Assembly: GCA_964468435.1 (NCBI GenBank)
Contig: CAYXVE010000019.1
Coordinates: 1 to 64,000, forward strand
Direction of reading: 5' to 3'
Length of the DNA stretch: 64,000 nucleotides
DNA from: JBCCTX01 sp964468435
Lineage (GTDB): Bacteria; Bacteroidota; Bacteroidia; J057
Below, one piece after another: positions 56,461-64,000 of this stretch (within the stretch, counting starts at the first letter, position 1; every line of letters starts with the position of its first letter). The notes under the pieces were generated by a model. That model searched no databases and was not told where the DNA came from. It saw only the letters and a program-made list of their open reading frames with translations. Both the position numbers and the translations under genes were made by a program.

Positions 56461-57246
56461 CAACCATTAACTAAGATTAAATTACGACTTTTCCGTTCCC
56501 TTTCCCTAAAAAAACAACGATATAAGCAGCTACTCTTTATCGTAGAAGGAATGAAAATGGTTCAAGAAGCGTACCATTCTGACTGGGAGGTTCTTGCAGT
56601 GGTTGTTAGTGAAGATTCGATGGATAAATGTGCAGAAGTATATGTACTATACGAGGATAAATTGACTTACTTTACAACTGCCAAAGATTTTCGGACATTG
56701 AGCTCTCAGGAGAATCCTGAGGGGATTATAGCGATCGTGGTCATACCTCCTTCGGCAACTTTTTTGCAGGCTGATCCTGACTGGAATAAACTACGGGAAG
56801 GGCCTGGTTTTATACTAGACCGCATCCAGGATCCTGGAAATCTCGGAACTATTTTGCGGATTGCACATTGGTTTGGGTGGAGGCAAATCATATGTCTGGA
56901 AGGTACAGTAGATATGTTGAATCCCAAAACCTTGCGAAGTTCAATGGGGGCTGTATTTCACGTGGATGTATACTATTGCAAAGCTGTTGCAGGGAAACTT
57001 GCTTTTCCCGGCAGAAAGATATGGTTAGCAGATATGGAAGGGGTTTCCTTACGGGAGACAAAGTTTGATAAAAATGATTTATTCCTGATGGGTAATGAAG
57101 CAGGGGGAGTTGATCCACTACTGAGAGCGCACTCAAAATATGGGAACATACATATTCCTGGGGCTGGTCAGGCAGAGTCGCTGAATGTGGCAGTAGCCTC
57201 AGGAATTATTGCCTATGAATATCACGAGCAACATAAAGCAATATGA
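56458..57246 (+). CDS. TrmH/SpoU family RNA 2'-O-methyltransferase
   Basis: This is a 262-aa SPOUT-fold RNA ribose methyltransferase. I chose ATG 56458 (MQPLTKIKLRLFRSLSLKKQ), because upstream residues are the antisense of tamL. An N-terminal substrate-binding domain has FIVEGMKMVQEAYHSDW. The knot motifs are present: motif 1 LDRIQDPGNLGTILRIAHWF, motif 2 LMGNEAGGV and motif 3 IPGAGQAESLNVAVASGI. The target nucleotide is unknown (TrmH, RlmB and TsnR-like are all possible). It overlaps the VanY-like gene by four bases (ATGA), so the two are cotranslated. Confidence 0.9.
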   Translation: MQPLTKIKLRLFRSLSLKKQRYKQLLFIVEGMKMVQEAYHSDWEVLAVVVSEDSMDKCAEVYVLYEDKLTYFTTAKDFRTLSSQENPEGIIAIVVIPPSATFLQADPDWNKLREGPGFILDRIQDPGNLGTILRIAHWFGWRQIICLEGTVDMLNPKTLRSSMGAVFHVDVYYCKAVAGKLAFPGRKIWLADMEGVSLRETKFDKNDLFLMGNEAGGVDPLLRAHSKYGNIHIPGAGQAESLNVAVASGIIAYEYHEQHKAI

Positions 57247-58064
57247 GATATATTACGATTTTATCATGGATCATGATCTTACAACTGTGGAGTGGGTGTT
57301 CGGGAGAAAGTGAAAATAATTCAGATTCAGCTCAGAATCAACCAGATACTTTGATTCAGGAAACTGTAGTAAAACCTGATTCGATCCCCTTGTATTACCT
57401 GCTGGGTAGATTTGAACCTGCTCAGGATACCCACTTTGTGCAAATCAAAAATATCCATGCAAATGGTTCAGCTGTTGGTTCATACCTCCGAAAAGAAGCA
57501 TATGCAGCCTTCCAGCGGATGCATAAGGCGGCATTGCAGGATGGGCATGAGTTAATGATCATCTCAGCTACCAGAAATTTCGACCAGCAAAAGGCTATTT
57601 GGGAAGCCAAGTGGAGGGGAGAGCGCAAAGTAGAAGATCTGAATTTGGCTACAGATATTCAAGATCCCCAGGAGCGGGCACTAAAGATTCTTCGCTATAG
57701 TTCCATGCCAGGTACATCCAGACATCACTGGGGAACAGACATGGATATCAATAGTTTGAGCAATTCTTACTTTGAAGGAGGGGATGGAAAGCAATTGTAT
57801 CAGTGGATGCAGCAACATGCTGCTTCCTACGGATTCTGTCAACCCTACATGGATAAATCCATCGACAATCGCACAGGTTACGAAGAAGAAAAATGGCACT
57901 GGTCATATGCTCCTCTTGCTCAAAAGTTTACGCTTGCTTATGAGACTTATATATCGGAACAGGATATAAATGGATTTGAGGGATCGCGGGTCGTCGATAG
58001 CCTAAATATTATCTCTCATTATGTATTGGGCATACATGAGTCCTGTATGCAGATAGATGATTAA
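57243..58064 (+). CDS. M15 (VanY-like) D,D-carboxypeptidase lipoprotein
   Basis: This 273-aa Zn peptidase should trim peptidoglycan stem peptides in the periplasm. It has the lipobox LWSGC (Cys19). The Zn-site motif SxHxxGxxxD is SRHHWGTDMD (His161, Asp168), and the catalytic Glu216 and third ligand His219 are in EEEKWHW. Start ATG 57243 overlaps the methyltransferase stop. The 3' end overlaps the LRR gene by four bases, convergent. Some members act as endopeptidases. Confidence 0.9.
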   Translation: MRYITILSWIMILQLWSGCSGESENNSDSAQNQPDTLIQETVVKPDSIPLYYLLGRFEPAQDTHFVQIKNIHANGSAVGSYLRKEAYAAFQRMHKAALQDGHELMIISATRNFDQQKAIWEAKWRGERKVEDLNLATDIQDPQERALKILRYSSMPGTSRHHWGTDMDINSLSNSYFEGGDGKQLYQWMQQHAASYGFCQPYMDKSIDNRTGYEEEKWHWSYAPLAQKFTLAYETYISEQDINGFEGSRVVDSLNIISHYVLGIHESCMQIDD

Positions 58065-60763
58065 TAATACACTACCTGTGTTTGAGGATGTTGAAGATTG
58101 AATTCGCTAATCTCCTTATTTTTGATACGTGTGTTGTAGCAGGTAAGTGATTCCAGAGATGAAAGATTCTTCAGGGGGCGCAACTTTTTGACGCGGGTAT
58201 TGGAGCAGTCTAGCACACGTAGATTGGTCAGCGATGCGATGGGTTTCAAATCTTTGATTTGTGTTCCTGAACATATCAGGGTTTCAAGAGAAAGTATATT
58301 AGATAAGGGATCTAATTCTTCGATTGGCGTGTTGGCTATGTCTAGGTAAATGAGCTGCTGCATGCGGCTGATGGGGGCCAGATTTCTCAGAGGGCTTTGG
58401 GCACAGGTGAGTCTTTCAAGCTGAGGTAGCTCGCTCAATGGTCCCAGATCAAATATTTGCGTACGTGCAATCTGCAGATTTTTTAGTCTTTTGAGCCGGG
58501 TTACAGGCTGTAGGTTGCTGATTTGGGTATTTCCTTCAATATTGAGTGTCATTAGAAATTCTACCTGATGCAGCTGCTTGGAATTTGGCACCTGATCCAT
58601 TGAGACATGTTGACGAAAAATAAGCTGCCACTCTTCAGGTACATTTATCCACCAGCCCAGTAATTCGTCAGTATGATAGATGATAACTGTTTCAGGCTTT
58701 TGATTCAAGAAAGCCATAACTTGAGGCTGCTGCACCTGGGTGTTTTCACTAAAGATCATCTCAATCCTGGATAGCTTTGTGAGGGGAATGATATCTGATA
58801 CATTGGTGTTGCTACAATCTATCCTGACCAGTCTCTGGAGTTCGCTTAGGGGCTCTACGGAGCTGATCTGAGTGCCAGAGCAATCTATTTCAAATAGCTG
58901 ATTCTGATATCTGAGGGGATCCAGTGAGCTTACTTTGGTATTGCTGAAAGTAAGGGTTCGCAGTTCCAGAAGCGAGCTGAGGGGTGTAAGCGAGCTAATA
59001 CCTGAAGCATCACATTGTAGCACCTGTAGATTTCTGAGCATACTTATCGGTCCCAGGTCTTCTATTTCTTCTTTCCCGCGAATATCCAGTTCAGTTTGGT
59101 TGGCGATAGCCTGTAGTTCCGCTTTGGAGGGAGATGAAGAAAAAGGGATATCGCCTTTGAGTACTTTTTTCCATTCGGCAGACATATTGGTCCACCATCC
59201 CCTGAGGTCGTCTGAGTTGTAAATGACTAGTGTCTCCGGGTGGCGGCGCATGTAGTCAAGGGCGAGTTGTTCAGTGATCTCTGTCTGATCACAGTAGATA
59301 CTGGTTAGCGCTGGCAGCTCAGAAAGGGGTTCCAAGCTACTGACATGGGTGTTTTCACAGAATAGTTGTTTAAGGCTAGTGGCGCTACTTAGCGGCTCAA
59401 GACTATTGATATCTGTATAATTGCAGATCAGGCTTTCGAGTTCCGGCAGCATGCCGAGTGGCTCAAGCGATGCGATCGGTGTATTGGCACAATTGATCCG
59501 GTGTAGATTTTTGAGATTTTCCAGGGTTGCTAGGCTTGAGACCAGCGTTTGCTGAAAATCGAGATCCGTGATTGCTAGATTGTTGAAGATAGCCTTTAGG
59601 TTGTCTACCTGGGTAAAGGAGCAATTGAGGATTTCGAGTTTGGGGAGATATTGTAGCGCGCTGATATCCTTCACAAACGTATGGGAAATATTGAGTTCAT
59701 TGAGTTCTGGCAAGAACTGTAAAGGTTCTATGTTTTCGATCTGGGTATGGCTACAGTCTAGTGATTGCAAAAGAGAAAGACTCTTGAGCGGAGCAATGGA
59801 ATTTAAGGGATTTCCCGATATGTTCACCCTTCTCAGCCGTGTCATTTTACTCAGCGGACTGATATCAGTCAATCCCATCTCGCTCAAATCGATCTCTCTA
59901 AGATCGAGGATTTGTTTCAGGTCAGCAAACATCTGTGCTGTATTCAGGATGATCGTATCAAAGTGTTGTAGATACATTGTGCTATCGTAAACCGGATATA
60001 TCTCGCTCTCAATGATCTCACTTACATTGTATGAAGTGATCAGTCGTATGGTATCTGTTTTTGGCACAAAGAGCGTATCATTCAGCTGTAGGGAGGTATT
60101 TAGTAGCAGGGCTTCCCGCATGGTCAGTGAATCTGCAATAGTAATCTCCTCTGCAAACAGCAATTTCCAGTCTATGGGGAGATTATCCCACCAACCCGTA
60201 ATACCCGCCAACTCATTGAGCCTAGTAGTATAGATACTCACAATTTTCAGTTCACGTGTATTATCATTGAGATTTATCTCCACAAAGCGGGGTTGGGTAT
60301 TGTCTACCGTTTCATTCTCTACTGTTACGCCTTCAATTTTTCGGTTCATTTTTATCAGAAAGAAATGCTCATCATAGTCATTAATGCTATGGGTGATTTC
60401 TTCTATATTGAATTTAAACTGTACCTCCTTGAAAAAGAAATCGATATCTTTGAGATAAGATTGTACGTCTTTGTTGGTAACTGTTGAACGGTTGGAGGCC
60501 AGGTCATCTTCGATCTGAACCTGATCATCGCGAAATATTTTCAGATGGGTGGTATTGATAATAATGTTTTTTTCCCGGGCAGTAGTGAGAGGGTTTCCCA
60601 GTGTATTAAATGAGAATTCCATAAAGGAGATAAGCTGCCTCACTTCTTGTTGGTACGAAGCTATATCTTCAGGAGTAAGCCGTTCTTGACTCTGAAGGGG
60701 AAAAACACAGAGTATCCCAATACAAGCTAATGCGCTAATACAACGTCCAATGCGACTATTCAT
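58061..60763 (-). CDS. Secreted leucine-rich repeat protein with repeated GWW modules
   Basis: This 900-aa protein has a signal peptide (1-26). A non-LRR N-terminal domain (about 30-185) resembles, in layout, the 191-aa exported protein upstream. Short internalin-like LRRs of about 22 residues (L-x-x-L-x-C-x-x-T-x-I-x-x-L-x-P-L) form three blocks, about 285-500, 550-680 and 735-885. Each block closes with a HPETxVIY-type strand (509, 690, 891), and a [L/T]xGWWxNxxxEWK module precedes or links the blocks (189-201, 521-533, 702-714). LRRs bind proteins or glycans. It is last in a minus-strand cluster and overlaps the previous gene by eight bases. Confidence 0.8.
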   Translation of the reverse strand: MNSRIGRCISALACIGILCVFPLQSQERLTPEDIASYQQEVRQLISFMEFSFNTLGNPLTTAREKNIIINTTHLKIFRDDQVQIEDDLASNRSTVTNKDVQSYLKDIDFFFKEVQFKFNIEEITHSINDYDEHFFLIKMNRKIEGVTVENETVDNTQPRFVEINLNDNTRELKIVSIYTTRLNELAGITGWWDNLPIDWKLLFAEEITIADSLTMREALLLNTSLQLNDTLFVPKTDTIRLITSYNVSEIIESEIYPVYDSTMYLQHFDTIILNTAQMFADLKQILDLREIDLSEMGLTDISPLSKMTRLRRVNISGNPLNSIAPLKSLSLLQSLDCSHTQIENIEPLQFLPELNELNISHTFVKDISALQYLPKLEILNCSFTQVDNLKAIFNNLAITDLDFQQTLVSSLATLENLKNLHRINCANTPIASLEPLGMLPELESLICNYTDINSLEPLSSATSLKQLFCENTHVSSLEPLSELPALTSIYCDQTEITEQLALDYMRRHPETLVIYNSDDLRGWWTNMSAEWKKVLKGDIPFSSSPSKAELQAIANQTELDIRGKEEIEDLGPISMLRNLQVLQCDASGISSLTPLSSLLELRTLTFSNTKVSSLDPLRYQNQLFEIDCSGTQISSVEPLSELQRLVRIDCSNTNVSDIIPLTKLSRIEMIFSENTQVQQPQVMAFLNQKPETVIIYHTDELLGWWINVPEEWQLIFRQHVSMDQVPNSKQLHQVEFLMTLNIEGNTQISNLQPVTRLKRLKNLQIARTQIFDLGPLSELPQLERLTCAQSPLRNLAPISRMQQLIYLDIANTPIEELDPLSNILSLETLICSGTQIKDLKPIASLTNLRVLDCSNTRVKKLRPLKNLSSLESLTCYNTRIKNKEISEFNLQHPQTQVVYY

Positions 60764-61598
60764 GATAGATATACTTCAGGAGTATATTTTTTTGTTCTTC
60801 AGGTATATTGATCAACTTTGAAATAAGCCAGCCTCTGTTGGGACCACTTCGCTGTATTTCAGACAGCTCAAAATACCAATTTTCAACTTGAAGAAAGTGA
60901 AACTTCACTTTATTTATAGTTTCAAAGTTAAGATTTCCTCGCTTAATCTCGTAAAGAAAAAGCGTTAAATGGTCTGGCTGATATTCCCTTAAAGCGTAAA
61001 GTTCGACATTTTGTTGGTCTTTAAAAACCTTGCGAAGTGTCATAAAGTCGAGTTCATGGCTGAGGGGATGTATGAAGGGGGGAATACCATTGACAGAGTC
61101 TGCTTTCTGGAACATGGATTTAAAAGGTTCGAAGAAAACCTGAGTAAAGACCCATTTGTATCCCACCGGTTCTTTTTGCAACTTTAAAAATAAGGTAGCT
61201 CTCCGGTTTCGTCCATAGTATCTAAAAGTAGCTTTTACCTCTGCAAACCAATTATCGCCATAAAAGTCTAGATACTCAGGATCATAGGGCGTGGTAATAT
61301 CCTGTATAAATTTGCCTTTAAGGGTTTCATTCAGATAGGGGTTATCTAAGTCAAAGAGTACGGGAAGATAATTTTTGCGCTGCTGAGGGTCCCTGTATTC
61401 CTGGTCGTTGGGGTAATACCGCTCTCCTCTGGGGCTTTCCTCACAATTGAATCTCCTGAAAAATTGATTTACCTGCTTTGTCTCAGCGTATAGTAGAGAC
61501 TCATCTCCCAGATAATCGTCTACCACCTGCGAAAGCCCCATGTGATAAGAACATACTCCCCATAAAAAACTGCCAAAAAGAAAAAAGCAATTCCGCAT
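60756..61598 (-). CDS. Exported protein of unknown function
   Basis: This 280-aa protein has a signal peptide (1-18, SFLWGVCSYHMG type). I recognise no named family. Its core (VNQFFRRFNCEES, VLFDLDNPYL, FIQDITTPYDPEYLDFYGDN, WFAEVKATFRYYGR) looks like an NTF2-like alpha/beta domain, and the tail (TINKVKFHFLQVENWYFEL) adds a beta-rich part. It overlaps the LRR gene by eight bases, so the two are surely cotranslated. Binding or scaffolding with the LRR protein is inferred. Confidence 0.75.
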   Translation of the reverse strand: MRNCFFLFGSFLWGVCSYHMGLSQVVDDYLGDESLLYAETKQVNQFFRRFNCEESPRGERYYPNDQEYRDPQQRKNYLPVLFDLDNPYLNETLKGKFIQDITTPYDPEYLDFYGDNWFAEVKATFRYYGRNRRATLFLKLQKEPVGYKWVFTQVFFEPFKSMFQKADSVNGIPPFIHPLSHELDFMTLRKVFKDQQNVELYALREYQPDHLTLFLYEIKRGNLNFETINKVKFHFLQVENWYFELSEIQRSGPNRGWLISKLINIPEEQKNILLKYIYHE

Positions 61599-61682
61599 GT
61601 TAGGAACAATAAAGTGATGTGCTCAAAGCTAAAATTGGCATGATAAAATTGCAGTGTATTATACTAATCAATAAAATCAACC

Positions 61683-61709
61683 AGAGGAAGTCAATCTCAG
61701 ACTTCCTCT
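61683..61709. terminator. AGAGGAAGTC-type stem-loop, copy 3
   Basis: Perfect 10-bp arms AGAGGAAGTC (61683-61692) and GACTTCCTCT (61700-61709) enclose a 7-base loop, AATCTCA. It starts 15 bases beyond the stop of the 191-aa gene on the minus strand and before the 280-aa gene's start, so it may split the cluster into two transcripts. Confidence 0.65.
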
Positions 61710-61724
61710 TCGATGCTGTTACGT

Positions 61725-62300
61725 TTAAGGCAGCGTTTCAGTTACACGTATATCACCCAGCATTACATCCCAGAAATCGATGATCCTTCCATTAATCTGA
61801 GTTTGCTTTTGTTCTACATATATGGTGATATCTTTTTTGGTGGTATCTTTATATTCCATACCGTCATCTCCGGTTCCTTCAAATCTTTGAAAAATGGTTA
61901 TGACCCCTACATACCGCCCATCGGGTTGCAGCACCAGGTCGCTGATATATTCTATGTTATACCATTGTATTTTGACCTGATTGTAATTTAAAGCCATGAG
62001 TCTTTCAAAGTATCTGCGCACTTCAAAATACAGGATCTCTGGCCTGCTGAGTGAAGAAACACCGATCTCACTTCCTTCTGCAAATAATTCTACAGCACGG
62101 TCAATGACTCTGTTGGCCTCAGAAAAGGGAGTTTCTTTATCTCCAACGATTGCAATATATTTCCCCAGGTCCCTTACTTTTTCCAGGGCCAGTGAATCGA
62201 TAGCACGCTTTCTATCCGGGCTGATATCATTTTGAGCAAAGGTTGCCTGTGCTCCGAAAATCATGAGCATTAGGGCGAAAATTGTGATTCTTTTATACAT
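61725..62300 (-). CDS. Exported protein of unknown function, LRR cluster
   Basis: This 191-aa protein has a signal peptide (1-22, ending TFAQ). The mature part starts with a helical segment (SPDRKRAIDSLALEKV), then VIDRAVELFAEGSEIGVSSL, VRRYFERLMALNYNQVKI and strands ending ITIYVEQKQTQINGRIIDFW. It is similar in order and spacing to the N-terminal domain of the LRR protein (long helix, LF or FF motif, then YL-x-x-L). This suggests a shared fold, possibly NTF2-like. It lies between the lipoprotein and the 280-aa gene, with a stem-loop after it. Confidence 0.7.
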   Translation of the reverse strand: MYKRITIFALMLMIFGAQATFAQNDISPDRKRAIDSLALEKVRDLGKYIAIVGDKETPFSEANRVIDRAVELFAEGSEIGVSSLSRPEILYFEVRRYFERLMALNYNQVKIQWYNIEYISDLVLQPDGRYVGVITIFQRFEGTGDDGMEYKDTTKKDITIYVEQKQTQINGRIIDFWDVMLGDIRVTETLP

Positions 62301-62352
62301 ATTCTAAGTGTTGGTATGTTGAATAATGATGAAACTTACGTGTGACAAAGGC

Positions 62353-63024
62353 TTAGTATTTCCGGGAAAGCTCTAGTTCGGTGATTTTGCCATTTGTGTT
62401 GTACTCTACGTTTGACACGACGTCCATGCTGCGCTGGGTATCTTTGAGATAGTTGAGGTATTTGATGATCGTTGTGGGTTCATCATAATCTTTGATTCCG
62501 CCACTTTCATTGATCACGATCAATACGGGGGTATTGTCTGAAGAAAAATATTGCAGCATTTCATTGATTTGCTGATTAGCATAATCTACATCGCTGGTGC
62601 TGGCAAGATTCTGAAATTCCATATTCAGCTGAGAAGAGCTGATTCCCTCTGCAGCGGGTACGGGAGTGCTGGGTTGCTGTGTCTGCGTCTCCAATGCAAT
62701 GCGTTCCTCGCGGAGTTTACTTTCCACCTGGCTGATAAGCAAGCGTATCTCGCCATCATCGAGGTTCATATTTTTAACATAATTGAGGTCTTCTTCTTTT
62801 TCTCTTAGCTCAGCCATTGAAGATGCTGCCGGACTGTTAAGGAGATTTTCCAGAATGACCTTTGCCTCTGCTATTTTAGCTTCCTTTTCCCGTTGAGCAG
62901 CTTCCATAGCCTGCTGTTCAGCAAGCTTTTTCTTGGATTTACAACCAGTAGTAAACATGGGCGTCGCCAGCAGGATGATCAAGAGCAAGCGTACACTGGT
63001 GTTGAGCATGGTTTGGGAATTCAT
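62353..63024 (-). CDS. Predicted lipoprotein with coiled coil
   Basis: I chose ATG 63024, giving 223 aa with lipoprotein signal ending MFTTGC (Cys28). The frame stays open upstream, but the extra residues overlap the aldo/keto reductase gene. A Lys/Glu/Ala-rich helix (KKKLAEQQAMEAAQREKEAK and onward to about 125) should form a coiled coil, followed by a Pro/Gln linker (about 125-140). A compact C-terminal domain with VLIVINESGGIKDYDEPTTI follows. It is first in the minus-strand LRR cluster. Confidence 0.7.
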   Translation of the reverse strand: MNSQTMLNTSVRLLLIILLATPMFTTGCKSKKKLAEQQAMEAAQREKEAKIAEAKVILENLLNSPAASSMAELREKEEDLNYVKNMNLDDGEIRLLISQVESKLREERIALETQTQQPSTPVPAAEGISSSQLNMEFQNLASTSDVDYANQQINEMLQYFSSDNTPVLIVINESGGIKDYDEPTTIIKYLNYLKDTQRSMDVVSNVEYNTNGKITELELSRKY

Positions 63025-63119
63025 ATGAATCTTTTTAGAAATTAACATTTTTTGTTTTTGAACATTAATGGTAAAGCTATGAAAAACATCCCTGGATAGG
63101 AAGTATGTACTAGTGAACT

Positions 63120-64000
63120 TCAATTCCAGGCTAGTGATTTGCGATTTTTCCAATACTGAACGGTATTTTCTCTTAAACGCTTCTCCCACTCCGTATCGTA
63201 TAAAGAACGTTGTATCCCGAGGGCATCGAGGTTTGAGCGGAGGTGATCCTCGCGCGCGGCTCCGCTAAGAATGATATGCGCCCAGGGCTGTGCCATTGCA
63301 GCAGCGATCGCCCAGGCATCTATATCTGTGCCCGCTTTTTGAGCGTATTCTGATAGCAATTGCTTCTGGGTACCAAACTCAGGATCTGTATTCTTGGCTG
63401 TCAGCCTTCCATTTGCCAGCACTTCTTTGAGGATAATGCCCATCCCCTCTTGGGCAGCCAGCTCCAGTTGTGGACCTGCAGAGGGTTCTAGTAGGTTCCA
63501 GGTCGCCTGAACGCAGTCAAACAGCCGTGTTCCGTCTATGTTTATTCGCATGGCCTTTGCCAATACTTTGGGCTGATCCGCTCCGCTCAGAGACAGCCCT
63601 ATCAGCATTCCCGCTTCCTTGATCCCGGCCAGCCGGCTGAGTACGGAAATATTGTCCAAAACCCCGCTTTCAAAGGTTGCAGAATGTATTTGATATAGCC
63701 TGAGATAATCACCCAGCCTTGAGTTGCTTTCAGGCCATTGGCGGTCAAAAACTTCAGGGGTGTGGGATTTAACTTCGTGAACTTCCGCATCTACCTGCCA
63801 CTCCGCTGTGTAGGTGTAGCCCCATTTAGAACCTACATTGATCTCATCCCTGCTCATAGATTGCTTTTTGAGCCAGTTTGACAGAAAAATTTCGGCCTTT
63901 CCATAGGATTGGGCCGCGTCAAAGTACCTGATGCCAAGACTTAGTGCCAAATCGAGCATCTGGTGGGTCCGCTTTTCCATTTCAGAAACCTTGTATTCAT
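63120..64000 (-). CDS. Aldo/keto reductase, 5' end outside the window
   Basis: This NAD(P)H-dependent reductase of the AKR fold runs off the window edge. The frame is open to 64000 (EYKVSEMEKRTHQMLDLALS), so the true start lies beyond it. The catalytic residues fit the AKR tetrad: Asp and Tyr in IRYFDAAQSYGKAE, Lys in NVGSKWGY and His in YQIHSAT. The C-terminus (AAAMAQPWAHIILSGAAREDHL) carries the cofactor loop. The substrate is unknown; some 25-30 N-terminal residues are probably missing. Confidence 0.85.
   Translation of the reverse strand, partial: EYKVSEMEKRTHQMLDLALSLGIRYFDAAQSYGKAEIFLSNWLKKQSMSRDEINVGSKWGYTYTAEWQVDAEVHEVKSHTPEVFDRQWPESNSRLGDYLRLYQIHSATFESGVLDNISVLSRLAGIKEAGMLIGLSLSGADQPKVLAKAMRINIDGTRLFDCVQATWNLLEPSAGPQLELAAQEGMGIILKEVLANGRLTAKNTDPEFGTQKQLLSEYAQKAGTDIDAWAIAAAMAQPWAHIILSGAAREDHLRSNLDALGIQRSLYDTEWEKRLRENTVQYWKNRKSLAWN

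Noticed and set aside
1..64000. Insertion sequences, prophage or CRISPR
   Set aside because: No transposase, integrase, terminal repeats, phage structural genes or regularly spaced repeats were seen on either strand, despite the decayed genes.

Overview
This 64 kb window is chromosomal DNA of a free-living member of the Bacteroidota, most likely of the Saprospiria/Cytophagia type. The lineage marks are a SusC/SusD outer-membrane pair, a TamL-type lipoprotein, a FAD oxidoreductase with a DUF5690 transporter and a PhnX-like hydrolase, many lipoproteins with C-terminal lipobox cysteines, few Shine-Dalgarno sites, and -7 elements of the TAnnTTTG type. The genus cannot be named from the sequence. 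I see no rRNA, tRNA, CRISPR array, transposase or prophage.

Layout. 0-6.4 kb: sppA, folK, a TonB_C/TPR protein, an M42 aminopeptidase, a Nudix hydrolase and a decayed class III adenylate cyclase. 6.5-17.2 kb: a glycogen debranching enzyme; a polyamine block (carboxynorspermidine synthase and decarboxylase, with a divergent agmatinase-like gene); an ergothioneine-type pair (egtD, egtB); a deleted cNMP-binding/thioredoxin reductase gene; a DUF62 SAM hydrolase; galE. 17.3-30.2 kb: lipoproteins, a DUF1028 protein, an 827-aa relative of type IIG restriction-modification enzymes whose nuclease and methylase motifs are both substituted, an HDAC-family deacetylase, an MCE/MlaD protein, a LysM protein with a caspase-like domain lacking the catalytic dyad, a histidine phosphatase, ffh, a vWA lipoprotein and a GDPD-like phosphodiesterase.

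30.4-50.6 kb: susC/susD, then a stretch rich in phosphorus-handling genes (two metallophosphoesterases, a PI-PLC, a PhnX-like hydrolase, a DUF5690 transporter and a FAD oxidoreductase), mixed with decayed genes (an unknown secreted protein, an RlmI-like tail, a YncE-like propeller), an orphan ParA and a 560-aa unknown protein built from three copies of a domain of about 150 residues. 50.6-58 kb: pyrR, pyrB, an LptF/LptG permease, tamL, a divergent SpoU methyltransferase whose start codon shares a CATG with tamL, and a VanY-like peptidase. 58-64 kb, minus strand: a secreted LRR protein with repeated GWW modules, two exported proteins, a lipoprotein and an aldo/keto reductase cut by the window edge.

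Three features stand out. (1) Several full-length proteins appear to have lost their catalytic residues: the RM-like protein and the LysM-caspase-like protein. (2) At least five recognisable genes are in decay, which suggests recent streamlining. (3) The triplicated-domain protein and the GWW-LRR cluster are the best candidates for undescribed biology. A stem-loop of the form AGAGGAAGTC...GACTTCCTCT recurs three times, each time just after a stop codon, and looks like a dispersed terminator family.
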